This document shows, piece by piece, positions 22,753 to 34,822 of a stretch of DNA of 41,585 bases. A program made the position numbers and the translations under genes. Each line of letters starts with the position of its first letter. The first letter of the stretch is position 1. Under the pieces are notes generated by a model, which worked only from the letters and a program-made list of their open reading frames with translations, had not been told where the DNA came from and did no database searches. The DNA is from Alectoria sarmentosa (lineage: Eukaryota; Ascomycota; Lecanoromycetes; Lecanorales; Parmeliaceae), in NCBI GenBank assembly GCA_009733775.1, contig WOGZ01000293.1:1-41585 (forward strand), given 5' to 3'.

Positions 22753-24258
22753 TCAAAAGCGATACTGCACTGACTGCCTAGTCGGCTGATGCTCCACCAC
22801 CTCGTCATCTGCCCCCGCTTCGGACGTCGTCACAAGGTTCGTTGACGCGTCCTGCCGATTCCTATAGTTTGAGGTAGCTTGATACCCCAGGCGAGAAAAG
22901 CTTGGCTGGTGCTTCTCTGGCGGCATATTTGGCGGGGGCAGACCGAAGTTTGGTGGAGCAGCGGGCGCTTGAGGAGCTTCGTGTTGATCACCAAAGGGGT
23001 TCTGGTCCTCCGCTTGTGGTACTTGCTTTCCAGGTGGAGGGCCTGGTGGAGGCGTGAAGTGCCCGTTTCTGGGTTCATTCGAAGAAGTCACAGGCGCACC
23101 TGGCACCTCGTATGGCCCTGTAGACAAGGGCGAAACACCCGTGGTACGTCTCGCTTGGAGCAATGCCCGTTGATGTTTTGACATTGCTGTTGCTAGCTGG
23201 TCATTTGTCTCGATTAGAGTCAGGAGGGTGTCCTCATCCGGCGCTGGATTATCTGAGTGAATATAGTCTTGCATAGATCGTGTTGCTGATTGACAACGCT
23301 CCACAAACTCCTTGATGAGCTCATTTCCTAGTACTTCGTTCGAGGGTGTTGATTGTACAACTTGTGAAAGGAGTTTGGCGGAGGTTTTGGCTTCTTCGAC
23401 CCTCTGGACTAGTTCTGCTGGTGGAGGTAGACCTCGTGGTCTATGATTCCGTGCGAAGTAATTCTGCTGATTTTGATTGCTGGGATTTCTTGGCGCTATC
23501 ATGTTCTGTTGTACTGGCTGCTGTAACGCATGTTGGTAACCCGGGCCTCGTCTACCCTCCCCTATATGTACTGCTGAACCAAGTCTTTTGCCCATCTTCC
23601 CCTTCTCTTTCTTCCACATCTCCGTCAACAAAGCCAATGTCTCATCGTTAGCCTTCTGTTCCTCGAAAGTGTCCAAAGTCTCCCTCAAAATTTGCTGAAC
23701 GCTCATATCCCTTCCGTCTCGCAATAGCTCCTTCACCGTGCTGACGAACTTTTGATCGATGTTTTTGGTGAAACCTTTCCCCGGATTGTCTGCTAGTATC
23801 CGTACGAGCATAATGGCATTGTATTGTACGTAGGCTCGCTGGTAATTATCCTTGGAGAGAAACTTTCGTATTCGAAGTGCGGCTTCTGATGCGGCGCTTG
23901 GACTTGACTCTGCGGCCTCGACGATTACGGGTAGATGCAGCACTTCTTCTCCCTTGTTCGAGCGTCAGGAAGCGGATTGATGCATAAAGATTGCAAGGCT
24001 GTACCTGATTATTTGGGCCTCCAGACTCGCAAAATAGTCTCTTTGAAGAAGTTAGCAGGACGAGAGCTTTCATACACATTATTAACAAAACTGACCACAC
24101 CTCTAGAAACACTGGCTTCCGGGGAGTCTCCGTCAGGGATCGCTTTTTCGGACTCGTGGCCTTTTTGCTGGTCAGCAACTGTTCTTGGCTCATGCGGAAG
24201 CCTTTTGGCGAAACCTACTCGGACGCCTCCCGATTGAACTCAAAAATCGCTTATGCAT
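22753..24258 (-). CDS. VHS/GAT-domain endosomal sorting adaptor
   Basis: Best model on the minus strand: exons 24258-24219, 24178-24096, 24040-24005 and 23952-22753, giving 452 residues. The last two junctions are firm (introns 24041-24095 and 23953-24004, enclosing a 12-codon exon encoding RLFCESGGPNNQ). The first (24179-24218, only 40 bp) is tentative; an alternative acceptor at 24167 would change the early frame. A VHS/ENTH-like helical domain spans about 60-165 (EEVLHLPVIVEAAESSP, YNAIMLVRILADNPG). A GAT domain spans about 232-322 (ELVQRVEEAKTSAKLL). The C-terminus is Pro-rich with an NPF motif near residue 372, a ligand for EH domains. Proteins of this build sort ubiquitinated cargo at Golgi and endosomes. 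It is not the yeast Lsb5 type by sequence. Confidence 0.82.
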
Positions 24259-26741
24259 ACTGTAACAAAAACTTGTTTCCTAATGTGTGAGTATGTGCAT
24301 GTTATAAGATACGCTGTATATGAGCTGAAGTTCAGAGCAGGATTCAGCCTTACCAACGGCAGAAAGTCTTCTTGGCGCGTACTTATGTCTTGGCGGCAAA
24401 TATTAGCGTGCGTGCGACGGTGGTGACGGCGCTGGGTGCGTACTAATACTTAAAATCCCTTATCCGTAAGTAGTTTCTCTGAGTCCTAGAATTCGAGGTC
24501 TTCTTCTCTGCACTGCGTCGAACAGCTAAGTAAATAGATGTTGCAGGAAAGAAAATAAAAGATGGAAAGATGGAAAGGCGTCCAATGCTGATGGCCAACA
24601 GTGGGAAGAAAAAGAATGGTATGCTGATGGGTGCTATGTAAAGTAAGAGCATAGCCACGTCTACACACGAGGGTCCCTTTACACTATTTTGCTGTTTGCC
24701 CTCCAAATTGCATTCGTCAGCGCTCGTGGCGCGGACGTGGAGGTATAGAGTACTTTGTCCAATATCCGAGCATCTTCAAATGCCTGATTCCGTTTGATGA
24801 TTAGATAATCTTTCACGCCTAGAGTAAAGTAGCTTGAACTGCAGGTCTGAGATTGAATAAATTCCAAGCTCGCTCTCAGCCTCTACACCCTTTAAGTAAT
24901 TGCAAACCGTCACGGCTAGATTATGGATGCTGGCAGGCAACATGTCGGAAAATATGGCGGTTGCAGCGATGAAAACAGTCTCAACAAGACTTCCTGTTGT
25001 TTGAGAGCCTCCCCAAGATTCTCTAGCCAACGACCTCCTTCCGGCTCTATTCCCAAACGCGATATGTAAGAGGGTGTTCCAATGCCCCAGGTGCTACCAA
25101 TTTTGCCGGCTTGCCTGCTAGTAATCCGTCAGCATGGTACATGGTCTGTACGCCGGGTACTTCAGGCTTCGAGAATTAGGTAAGCGTGCGGGAGAAACGA
25201 CAGATTCAACGAGACAATTGGTACCCATCAATCCTCCGATGGACTGCTAGTGCTTTGGTTAGAATCCATTCAAAAAGTACCTTTCAGCTTTGCACGGCCT
25301 ACTCATGGTGGTTTGTCCAAAATGTTAAATTTTCGCAATGCTGCATATCAGGCATCTCAAGGCGGAAAAGTCTCGCGAACCTCGTGGAAACTCACAACAA
25401 TAAATGAAATTAGGGTAAAACCACGTCAATTTCATGCAGTGCTGATGTTGCAAATCTCTCATAAACAGCTGGTTCGCAACGACGGCACTCAAACATAGCG
25501 TGATACTAGACCTGAAGATGGAAGTCGTAACGTGATACACAGCAGATATTACGCTTCCCTTTGAAGGAGTGATTGAGACATCATACATCGATGCAGGCAT
25601 ACTGTTGAAGGACTTGACAGACCCTACAACAGTATAATATACTCTTAACGCAGACTATGAGAAACTAGGGTACCCGACTATGGTCCACTGCCATGGGGCT
25701 TTCGATCCCCAATGCGTGCTGCCTGCAGTCAAACAGAACATTGTGGTCAATAGTGCATGTGCTTCAGTTAGCAACATAAACATTGAGCTTCCTAACGTGC
25801 AGTATAAACCGTTCGCGATGTGCTTTTTTCAATCGTGGGCCCAGGTTGTCTCCCAGTATCATACGCTACAATGATTGCATTGGCCGACCGCAATTTCGAA
25901 GTAATGGGCCGTTGATGGGGAATGCCACGAATAGCATCCGACGGTCTCGATGGGGCATATTATGTTGTCGCCAACTATCTTTCGGAATATCTCCGAATCT
26001 ACCAAAGGGGCTGTCAAAGCAAGTTCGAAGTCACGATATGTGATGTATAATATATGGGACTTCGAGCTTGCTTTGACAGCCCCTCCGACAAAATCCCTCG
26101 GAGACTTCGGAAAGCTTCGGAGGGTCAAAGGGGTTTACAACTTTTCATCTCCAATACAGATTTATTACTACTTTCGTGAATCGTCGAGCTTGAATCGAAA
26201 CGTAAGTGTAAGACCCGAACAATAAATTTATATTTCGTATTTCTGATATACATCTACAGTGACAAGAATAGAAAGCATGTGTGTAATATCATTTGAAAGC
26301 GCATAAATCATTCAGTATACCGATGAGTTTATATCATTATCATATTGTATACACCACGAAAGGAATCAAAGAGAATAGATTTTGAGAATGTAATTTTTTA
26401 TTTTTTTTGAAACGTCTTAGTACCCGTTGATCCCGCTTTTAGATCGAAAATGTAGGAATGAGGTGAATTTCAAGTTGAAAATCGTGAAATCAGAAGGTCC
26501 GAGTCTGATTGACCATCCTTTAAAATAAACCAAATCGCACTTTTTTTTTTAACATAACTTTTGGCCATGAAGAAAGCAAGCTTTCCAATCATCAGCGGAC
26601 GACAGCCAACATGGAGTAAGACCTAGGTCCATACATACTCTATCGACGTTTCATGTCATCGTTAGCAATAGAAGGGGTAGGTGCTGATGCATCGTCAGGA
26701 CCTGAGAGTTTGACTCTTGTGTCAAGCCAAATGGCAATGCC
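24259..26741. other. 2.5 kb gene-poor stretch with a palindrome
   Basis: No recognisable protein gene. Two weak minus-strand frames (24776-25030 and 25325-25600) have normal composition but no motifs; they could be decayed gene pieces. A strong palindrome lies at 25979-26114. From about 26200 the sequence is moderately AT-rich, with T runs near 26396 and 26541. Short plus-strand frames are not supported by splice signals I can see. Confidence 0.5.
25979..26114. repeat. Palindromic, MITE-like element
   Basis: Arms 26006-26032 and 26059-26085 are complementary at 26 of 27 positions around a 25 nt loop. The symmetry continues imperfectly outward: CTTTCGGAA...CTCCGA at 25979-25999 faces TCGGAGACTTCGGAAAG at 26098-26114. 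A fold-back of this size fits a miniature inverted-repeat element. I found no target duplication next to it. Confidence 0.6.
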
Positions 26742-27030
26742 TCAGATTCGAGACAACAGCCCTATTGAACGAGAGCTTGAACCACAGACCCCGATCCCTA
26801 TTCCTGACGGAGATCCACGGCGTAATCTGTTGGTGGGTTGACCGCATCGAATGAAAACTAGTCGCACTTGATACCAGTGCGAAAGTCCTCGCGTAGCCAT
26901 TCCACCACGACCTGTCATACTTTCTGCATTTCCGACACTCCTTGTTTGGGCACTTTGATTCCCTACCAAATCTCTATCGCCGTCGATAAAATTCGTCTGG
27001 GTACGTCCTCTCTCTGCAGCATGTCCCACG

Positions 27031-27303
27031 TTACCGGCAAAGCTTGTCCGGACAATGTCTTTCTCCATACTTGAGCCTCACAAATCTTCTGGCGAACTCT
27101 TTCTCCAACACGCGGTGCTCCTTTTTCAACCGCTCTGATTCTTGTCTCACATCATGATTGAGTTTGTCTGGCAAGTAGATGCATTCGAAGCCTTGATTTG
27201 AACAATAGCCGCATGTCTCTGCCCTGTTACATCTCAGCTTCCGTCGGCGGCACTCGGTGCAAGTCTGCCACTTCCCTTCCCTTGTTTGATCCGTCTGGTG
27301 CAT
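27031..27303 (-). CDS. Short Zn(II)2Cys6 zinc-cluster protein
   Basis: The open frame encodes 90 residues. A complete fungal zinc cluster spans about residues 15-41, CTECRRRKLRCNR...CGYCSNQGFEC, with spacing C-X2-C-X6-C-X5-C-X2-C-X6-C. It binds two zinc ions and contacts DNA. A Leu/Lys/Glu-rich heptad stretch follows (about 47-78), a likely dimerisation coiled coil. The frame then stops. A downstream exon could extend it: donor at 27070, acceptor at 27010, joining the frame ending at 26742, for about 166 residues. That tail has no known domain. The usual long transcription-factor middle region is absent, so this is a truncated regulator, a small DNA-binding protein or a decaying gene. A 71-codon frame just upstream (27381-27596) may belong to it but does not splice cleanly. 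Confidence 0.55.
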   Translation of the reverse strand: MHQTDQTREGKWQTCTECRRRKLRCNRAETCGYCSNQGFECIYLPDKLNHDVRQESERLKKEHRVLEKEFARRFVRLKYGERHCPDKLCR

Positions 27304-27740
27304 AAGCAGTCCGGGACCATCTTAAGCGTGGCATACTGTCTTGCAGCTCATCTCCAACTCTTTTGCCAAATATCGACAAGTCAGTGTTGGTGCGATGTAT
27401 GCTGAGGGCTGATGGAGAAGGAAAATGCATACATTTGGGTATTCGTGAAATCCATGTCAATCTGGTGGCATTGTTCTATTTCTGATTTAGGGATCTTTAC
27501 GGCCGTAATTGGGGCTCCGAATCTTAGTCCTGGTGTTCCAGCGAACAATGTCAATGCCTGATTGTTCTGCGTCCGATATTCGAGGGCCATCGTCATGTTA
27601 TGTCATCTCATCTAATTAATCTGAAACACCTCTTTCTATTTTTTCAGTCTAGCATGCTAAACAAAATGAATCACAATGTCCTCGCCCTTTGCTCGCTAAA
27701 TGCCTTTCACACATCCTTAGCTATGCACAAGTGTCCAAAA

Positions 27741-29332
27741 TCATGCTTCATCTTCTTCATCATTTATTGGCTCCACAATCAGATTGCCACTTCTTCCCAA
27801 TCTGCCCGCCACCGTGCCGCCGCTCTCCATATCGTACACAACTCGAGGCATTGGGGACACAAGACAAAATTTGTAATTGTGCTTATATCCTCTAGGTTCC
27901 ATGGCCGCGGAAACGTCTTCCCCCGCCTTGAAGGCATCGTAGCAATCAACGAATGCATAAAGCTCTTCCATCTCCGCGTTCTCAGCAAATTTGCGAATGA
28001 CCCGCTCACCAGAAGTTAACCGTATGCTGACTCGAGTGACATCCTTAACATCCGGACCTGGTTCTGGCAATATTGATTGCGCCCTCCATCGCTTCCACTG
28101 CTCTGCCTTTTGAACCTCTTGTACTTTGGCATCCGCCTTTGCTTTTATTTCCTGCTCGGCCCTGGCTCGTGCCGCTTCGGCTTCACGTCTCTGCCTTGCA
28201 CGTTCTCGGTCTTGGGCTAAAGATCGCTCGTATGCGCTGTTCTGCTCTTCCCGTAGGTTCCGTGTAGCTTGCTGCTCATGTCTTGTGGCTCGCACTCGGT
28301 CCAAAGCAGCAGAATGTTGAGCGATGGCTGTTCGCAACTTAGCAACGAAGGCTGACGCTGGTTGTAGACCTATAACTCGGGCTACAGTCGACATTGATGT
28401 CGATGAATCCTGTGGGGTATGTACGATTAATGCGGCGAAGGGAAATTTGCTACAATTTAGAGCATTTGATACTTGGTAGGCCTCGGAGTCTTGCACATTT
28501 CCTGCCCACAGTATGATCTTGTTCTGGGGATCTTTGATGTAGTCGAGCACCTCTTGTGATAGTAGACTTTCTCGTACAAATACCGAAGTGTCGTCATGTT
28601 CCGGAGAAAGGAGCACTACCATCAAAAACCTTAGCTCTTTCTTTGCCAAATCGTATGCTTGAGCATATCCCCCCTCGTAGAACGGTAATTCGTGAGTGCC
28701 ATATTCTTCTTCAAATTCTCTTGCAAATCTGGCTGCTGTATCTCTGGGATTCAAAGGTCTTCGCCCAGTCCGTGATCTTGCTGAAACACTTCTCCCGGAT
28801 ATGGCTGGGAGAAGTCGGGGAAGGAAAGGAAAGAGGTATCGGAATAGTGACAAGGACCCGGTGAGTAATCGATAAAGGATATTGAATGGAGTGAATAGAA
28901 TAGAGAGAAGAAGAGGCGGTCTGTAAGTTTTCTGACTTTCAGGTTGAGGTACTATCCGAGGTGCGGGCTCTCGAGGTGAAGGAACAGGAGACCTGGGAAA
29001 AGACGTGGAGCCATTCAGCAAGGTTTCGCGCCTTATGGACTGAGGTGGAGGAGTGGAAGATGGCAAAGAAGCGCGAGCTTCGGCAACTGGGTCTGGGGCT
29101 TCGCCATCGAAGAATTTGGCGATAGCGATCTGATCGCCTCATCAGCCGTAGGCCTCGGGTTGTAGTCGCATGGCAGGATATATAGAGCAGGACGTACCTG
29201 AACGTTCCACTCGGATCTTTGGAGGAGGGGGACAGCAGCAGAAGGTTCCTGGTTTGTGACGGCTGTGTAAGTTCCCAAGGCGAGTTGCTGGCTCTCATCG
29301 AGCTGCATGGGATCGAAGTCTTGATTGGACAT
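27741..29332 (-). CDS. UBX2/FAF2-type UBA-UAS-UBX protein (ERAD)
   Basis: Model on the minus strand: exons 29332-29198 and 29129-27741, giving 507 residues. The 68 bp intron has a GTACGT donor and ATCAG acceptor. An in-frame ATG 10 codons upstream (29362) is possible; 29332 puts the UBA domain close to the start. Order: UBA (about 8-45, LDESQQLALGTYTAVTNQEP); a hydrophobic hairpin (about 116-155, LLLSILFTPFNILYRLLTGS) that would insert in the ER or lipid-droplet monolayer; a thioredoxin-like UAS domain (about 172-315); a charged coiled coil rich in Arg/Glu/Ala (about 320-390); and a UBX domain (about 405-497, VSIRLTSGERVIRKFAENAE). Homologues recruit Cdc48/p97 to the ER for degradation of misfolded proteins. 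Length and architecture are complete. Confidence 0.9.
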
Positions 29333-30038
29333 GGTAGGGTAAGAAGATGTTAAGATTGTCACATGGATGTTTATGTTTGGAACAGAGAGACAGAGAGGGT
29401 AGTAACTTGATGTGGGTGTTGCTTGAAGTCACAAAGGTATGGTAGTTGATTGATGAGTTAATGCGAGGAAGCTGATTCAGGCTGGCTCGTCTGCTTGGGT
29501 TCGTCAATAAGGTCAAGGGTACCTAAAGTACAACATAGGTATGTAGCTAGGAAATTGGTTGGTCCGTATTCGTACACCCTGCATCCTCGGTAGAGTAAGT
29601 AGTCGGGAGCCCCAGCACTCCAGGCACCCCGAATTCAAATTCACTTTCCAGCACGTAGACTACCGTACTCACGTACAGACTGATGTACTCTTGTACTCTA
29701 CCTTACCCCCCCCCTACGCTTTGTCTTTGATACCTACCTACCTCCCTACTCATTGTAACAATAGCTCCACCTCTTTACCGCTTGTTGAAGCTGGGCTTCG
29801 AGCTTTTCGTATCTGTCTATTTCCGTCTCGTTCTTCATAAATTATCTCTCGTTTGCTTCCCTATCAACCGCGCAATCTTACCAATCATATAAACCAGCTT
29901 CGAGCCAGGTCTCACAGATCTACTGGGATGAGGTGCGCGACTTTTCTGGGATATCACAGCTTCTTACTGACTGGCTTGACAGTGCTTCTATACATCCTCA
30001 CTCAGTATGCCTGATTCGTAGAGCACGCATAGGACAGA
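29333..30038. other. Shared upstream region of UBX gene and PAN3
   Basis: Divergent promoter region of about 700 bp. It contains a C run near 29706-29714, followed by repeated CTAC/CCTACC motifs (about 29732-29746) in a pyrimidine-rich tract. I see no gene; the frame at 29559-29840 has no family features. Confidence 0.5.
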
Positions 30039-33000
30039 ATGACAACATTGACAAAGGGCACGGTGGAGGATGCGCGGCGGCCTGATTCATCTCCCAGACC
30101 AAAGGGGCGTGGTAAGAGTTCGAATCTACTCTACTCCAGACCCAAGCTACAGTACGAGACTGGGATGAAGACTTTGACTGATTCAAGTGCCGAGAAAAAG
30201 AGAATGCAAAAGACACGCTCTGTAGGAATGTGACAATATATGGCCACTGCCGCTATGAGGACAAAGGTTGCCGTTTCCTGAACCAGGCCTCTTAGAAATA
30301 AACGACTGATGCAGCGTTAAGGATGTGCTTTCAATCATGATACCGTCAAATCACAGCCTAATGGTCAAGTGGAGAGGTGCATAACCGCGACTTCCTTCTT
30401 TCATGGAATTACTCACTAGCTTTTGTATAGCGTCAAGAAGCGCTTCAATATTGCTTCGCCGAGCTTCACACCTTCATCACTTGCTGTGAATGGCAATCAT
30501 GCTACAGCAAAGACCCTAGGTCTTTCCCCCAAAGCGGCCAGTGCTGCACCTTTCAAACCTAGAACCCTTACCCCAGGTAACATCATACTTGAGCTCTAGC
30601 AAAGAAATTGATGCTGAGCAACTTCAGCTCCCAGTGGGGCTTCCTCATCTGTCTCCTCCACGACTGCATCGTTGAAACAGTATAATCCCAATGCGCCTGA
30701 TTGGATAGCGCCAGACGCCCAGGAGTTCCTTCCTCAAACATACAATACGGTAAGCAATGATTCTTTTTGTTGCGTTTTTCTTTTCTTCTGTTCCTCTTCA
30801 ATCACTCCCATACCGCCATCGCCATGGACGAAAACCTAGATAGAGGTATCAACGAGAACGACAGGATTCTGGACCTTCACGAGGGTACTACGCACAGAAG
30901 CGGCCACAAGAAAATCTATCCCGAAGGCGTCCATGGATCCAAATATGATTCCTCACGTTCACCAAGTCAACGTCGCTTCCCAGATGGTTTCACCGAGCTC
31001 TCAGGCAACGATCAAAGTCGAGCGCCACGCTCTGGCCCTGCTTCCAATGTCTGGAGTCCTGGAGTCGCAAATTGGAGAGCGTCCGATACCCGTTCAACTA
31101 GCAATAAAAACATTAGCGATTCGACCGCCCTGATTAAGGAGCCTGGCAATCCTCCTACAACCAGAGACACCACTGAGTCTGCACCAGCCCACTCGAGAGA
31201 TCAATTACACCACTCTAGGATTCTGTCTTTCCTGGGATCCGAAGACACCCCTGCATCCTCATTCGAAGCGGATCATCTAGATCAACTAGCTCGAACAGCG
31301 ATAGACTCTTTCGTCACGGTGTTTGACGAGATCCCCGACCATAAGAATGAGCCACTCCCTCATTCACTAGAGAATCCCATGGAGATTCTGGCTTCTGAGA
31401 TCGGAGCGCGCGACCATTCGTCGAAAATTGAATCCCAGAAGCTTCGCAGTACCATTTCAGGAAGCGTTTCAATGTCTCCCACAAGGTCTCGTGGCGGCAA
31501 GGAATATGAGTCATTGATGGACGCTGACGATGTATCTTTGCACGCCGGACGCGCAAAGAGTACGATTGCGTCCCATATGGAGATTGAGGACGGACTCTTA
31601 GGCCTAGGTTTACCCAAAAAAACAAGCCTGGCAGACCCACCGGCCCCAGATTCAGCAACAGGGCCTGTTCTCGTCCAGGTTGGGGCTCAGGACTATTTCT
31701 CCCCAAGCAACGACGTAATCCGTGTACACCGCGGAAACCATCTGAAGTACCAAAAAACGACTTATTCTCCAGCGCCAAGGCTACCACTTTCCGAACCACG
31801 GTTCGTTACACCCATCAGTCCCACAAATGAACGCAGAGTTCAGCATCCGAAGTCTCTCAGTGCAGAGGCTCCAGCATTCAATTCTAGCCCGCCCTCAAGT
31901 TTACCTATGACACCAACGAGGTCTTCTAACAATGGCCATGGAAGATCAGTCAGCCTTGAAACTGGGCAATCCAACCCTACCTATGTATCAGTCATGTCGA
32001 ATACGCCTCTCAGGCACCACAGCCTCCGGCCTTCCCAACAATCCAGTACGGGAACAACATCAATCCCCGTTGAAACAGGTGTCTTCAAGAATTCTGGAGG
32101 AGCATCGCAATCGGTTATCTACCCTCAGTTCCCCGAGCCGCATCAGCACACTCCGGAAGTTCAAGGGCAGTATTTCGATACTCAAGGATCAATGCCGCCC
32201 CAAATGCCGACCCAGTTTTACGATTCTCTTCGCCCAAACATGCCTCCCTTTTCTTCTCACATGCATTCTTTGGACAACAGTACGATTCATTACAATGCTC
32301 AGATTGACCAACAGGGTGAACAAAACGCTGAATATTCCCAATCCAATCACTTCGACTCTTACGCCACTTCCCAAGCCGCAAATGCTGCTCCAGATGCCGC
32401 CGATCTTCACCCGAATGGAAACATATATGCCCAAGATACGAATGGCTATGGTCCAAGATACTACTCCAATCATACAGACCCCTCACACCAGGTATGTTCT
32501 GCCCGCTTCGCAAAGACTATGCGGGGCTAATGAGGACTTAGCTTAACCATAATCTCTACTCTCCGTTGGAACCCCATCGAGAACCCTCGAAACCCAATCA
32601 GAGGACTGGGAAAGATATGTTTATCCTAGAAGACCTTAGGCTGAAGCTCTTCGCTAGGACTGAGGCGACTCTAAGGGTTTTCGCTGGTAGGTTCCTTTAA
32701 TATTGGAGTTCCTATCTATTACTTTGTGGAAGATGGCTTATCGGAGTCTTTTAGTAACGAACATACCCGCCGTCGATCCCTACCACACCCTTACGCCGTT
32801 GACAACGGTCAACCAACAACAAAGTCAGACTTTCCGTGGGTATTCTAGCATCACCTACAAAGCCGTGTCTGCCAAGGACGGCAGAACTTACTGCCTAAGG
32901 CGTATACAAGGTCGGTGCCTGTCCACTGAGTAGGACAGATGTTCGGTCGCTGATACCTATACAATCTAGATTTTCAAGCCACGAACCTCAACGAGAAGGC

Positions 33001-34009
33001 CATCTTAGCGGTACGCCAAAAGTGGAACGCGGTTAAAAATAGCAACGTCGTAGCGCTTCATTCTGCTTTCACAACTTCAAACTTTGACGACAGCTCTTTA
33101 GTCGTTGTTTCAGACTATCATCCTGATTCAAAAACCGTCGCTGAAAAGCACCTCAGCAGCCCGACGCTTGGCCGCCCTAACCGCAATCCTCCTCCCATCT
33201 CGGAACAAACGCTGTGGAGCTACGTCGTCCAGATCACCAACGCTCTCAAAGCTGTTCACTCTGCACAATTGGCTGTTCGAATCATTGAACCGACTAAAGT
33301 AATTGTGACCGACGAAGACCGCATTCGCCTCAACGGCTGTGCCCTTGAGGACCTGCTGGACGGTGAGGTACACGACATCGCTGACCTACAGCGATTGGAT
33401 TTCCACAAATTTGGCAACTTCATCCTAGCGCTGGGCACATCTAACATTTCCAATTCTTCCCATAGAGCGCGGGGGCCCGACGTTTTTGCACAGAATTACT
33501 CCAAAATAAACCCGAAGCTCAAAACTGTCGTTGAATGGCTTCTGAATCATGACAGACCCGAAAATGATGAAGGGATTGACGTTCTTATCAATTTGGTCAG
33601 TTCTAATGCCATCGATGCTTTCAATAGATCCCTTCATTCCAACGATCAGCTATATTTCTCTCTTAACAAGGAGATCGAAAATTCTCGCATTGTGCGCCTT
33701 ATGACGAAACTCAACTGCGTGAATGACCGACCTGAGTATGAGCATGATCGGACATATTCCACACAGGGGTCTCGCACAGTGCTGGGCCTGTTCCGCGACT
33801 ACGTCTTTCATCAGGTCGATGCTCAAGCAAATCCTGTAGTGGATATGGGCCACATCCTGTCTTGCCTGAACAAGCTAGATGCAGGCATTGAGGAGAGGAT
33901 CGCTCTGACAGCGAGGGATGAGCAGTCCGTGATCGTGGTTTCGTACAAGGAATTGAAAGGAGCTCTAGAGGGCACGTGGCAGGAGCTGATGAGGAGATCG
34001 ACAGGATAG
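30039..34009 (+). CDS. PAN3: PAN3, PAN2-PAN3 deadenylase adaptor (enlarged)
   Basis: PAN3 brings the PAN2 nuclease to mRNA poly(A) tails through Pab1. Exons placed by frame and splice sites: 30039-30111, 30213-30266, 30322-30376, 30431-30576, 30619-30749, then a long exon ending 32491, then 32542-32686, 32755-32910 and 32970-34009. The N-terminus has the CCCH finger (DTLCRNVTIYGHCRYEDKGC then AFNHD). A PAM2-like Pab1-binding motif is AQEFLPQTY near residue 148. The pseudokinase starts near LNHNLYSPLEPHRE and contains TYCLRRIQG. The C-terminal knob ends with KLNCVNDRPEYE, LFRDYVFHQVD and LSCLNKLDAG. The start of the long exon (after 30750) is unresolved: no good acceptor keeps phase 0. That exon adds up to about 550 low-complexity residues, making the protein about 1,100 residues against 600-700 usually. 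Confidence 0.87.
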
Positions 34010-34822
34010 GGAGAGAATGTGGGTCGAGAAATCAGGTGTGCGCCTGTATTGGATCATGTGACCTGTTGGATGTAGATACAGGCTGGTGTTGGACTATGAT
34101 GGCGTGCTGGGAAAAGGTCGTATGATAGGTTCATGAGCTTGCTCAGATGAGTGTATAATGCTCTTTACGGCTCGAAGACAAGGTGGATGACTACCGAAAA
34201 TAGATAGAACAGAACATTCAAAGAGATTCATACTTGACATCGTATGAGAATCCAAGTTAGCTGCTTTCCAGATATCCTCTCATTCCGCGTCCGCCTCGAA
34301 ATCTAACAGCGAAGCTCATCTCCGTTGTGGAACGAGTAAACTTCGGCTTCTCAACTTTTTGTACTGCTGGTGGCTTCTATGCTTACAATTCTCAGTCCTC
34401 GCCCCGACCTCACAGCTCTCGCATGATCACTGGCCTTGCCAGCTTGAGTGTTGTGATCTTCCAATAGATTGCAAAAGAATAACTGCAATCTCGGACTGCT
34501 TCGTTGAAAGCCATGATTATGTGGGGTTAGTTCAAAGTCACGGCTAGGAGCACTGAGCATCTTTCTTATGCATCAGATTTACAGTGAAAAAAGCTTTGAT
34601 TGGAGGAATTATGGTGAGCAGCCATTGTCCCAGTCGTGTCCCAGCACCATGGTCATGTCCTCATGCAGGACTTTGAAGTAGTTGGAGCCTCGTATGGACA
34701 GCGCATAGTGTATGCAGCCACTGGTAGTCAAAGCGTCGGCTATTTGACAGCGGTTTTTGGTTGTGCAAAGGTCACTACTAATTATATAGAAAATATTCTC
34801 CCACGTGATGCTACGGGCAACC
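34010..34822. other. Intergenic region between convergent PAN3 and MSS51
   Basis: About 800 bp of 3' flanking sequence of both genes, of normal composition. I see no recognisable gene, RNA or repeat. Confidence 0.5.

Noticed and set aside
24179..24218. Alternative first intron of the VHS/GAT gene using acceptor 24167
   Set aside because: It forces a Lys/Ser-rich frame that resembles the family less than the chosen one; kept as a stated alternative because neither intron is typical.
24776..25600. Two minus-strand frames as possible genes
   Set aside because: No motif, no consistent splice signals and no continuation; recorded only within the gene-poor stretch.
27381..27596. 71-codon minus-strand frame upstream of the zinc-cluster protein
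   Set aside because: It could be a 5' exon, but the donor at the ATGTATGC site gives the wrong phase for the zinc-cluster frame, and a stop precedes that frame.
30767..32530. Independent 587-codon gene inside PAN3
   Set aside because: Its end splices in phase 0 at 32491 into unmistakable PAN3 sequence, and its upstream methionine lies in a T-rich intron-like stretch; treated as the PAN3 middle exon with an unresolved start.
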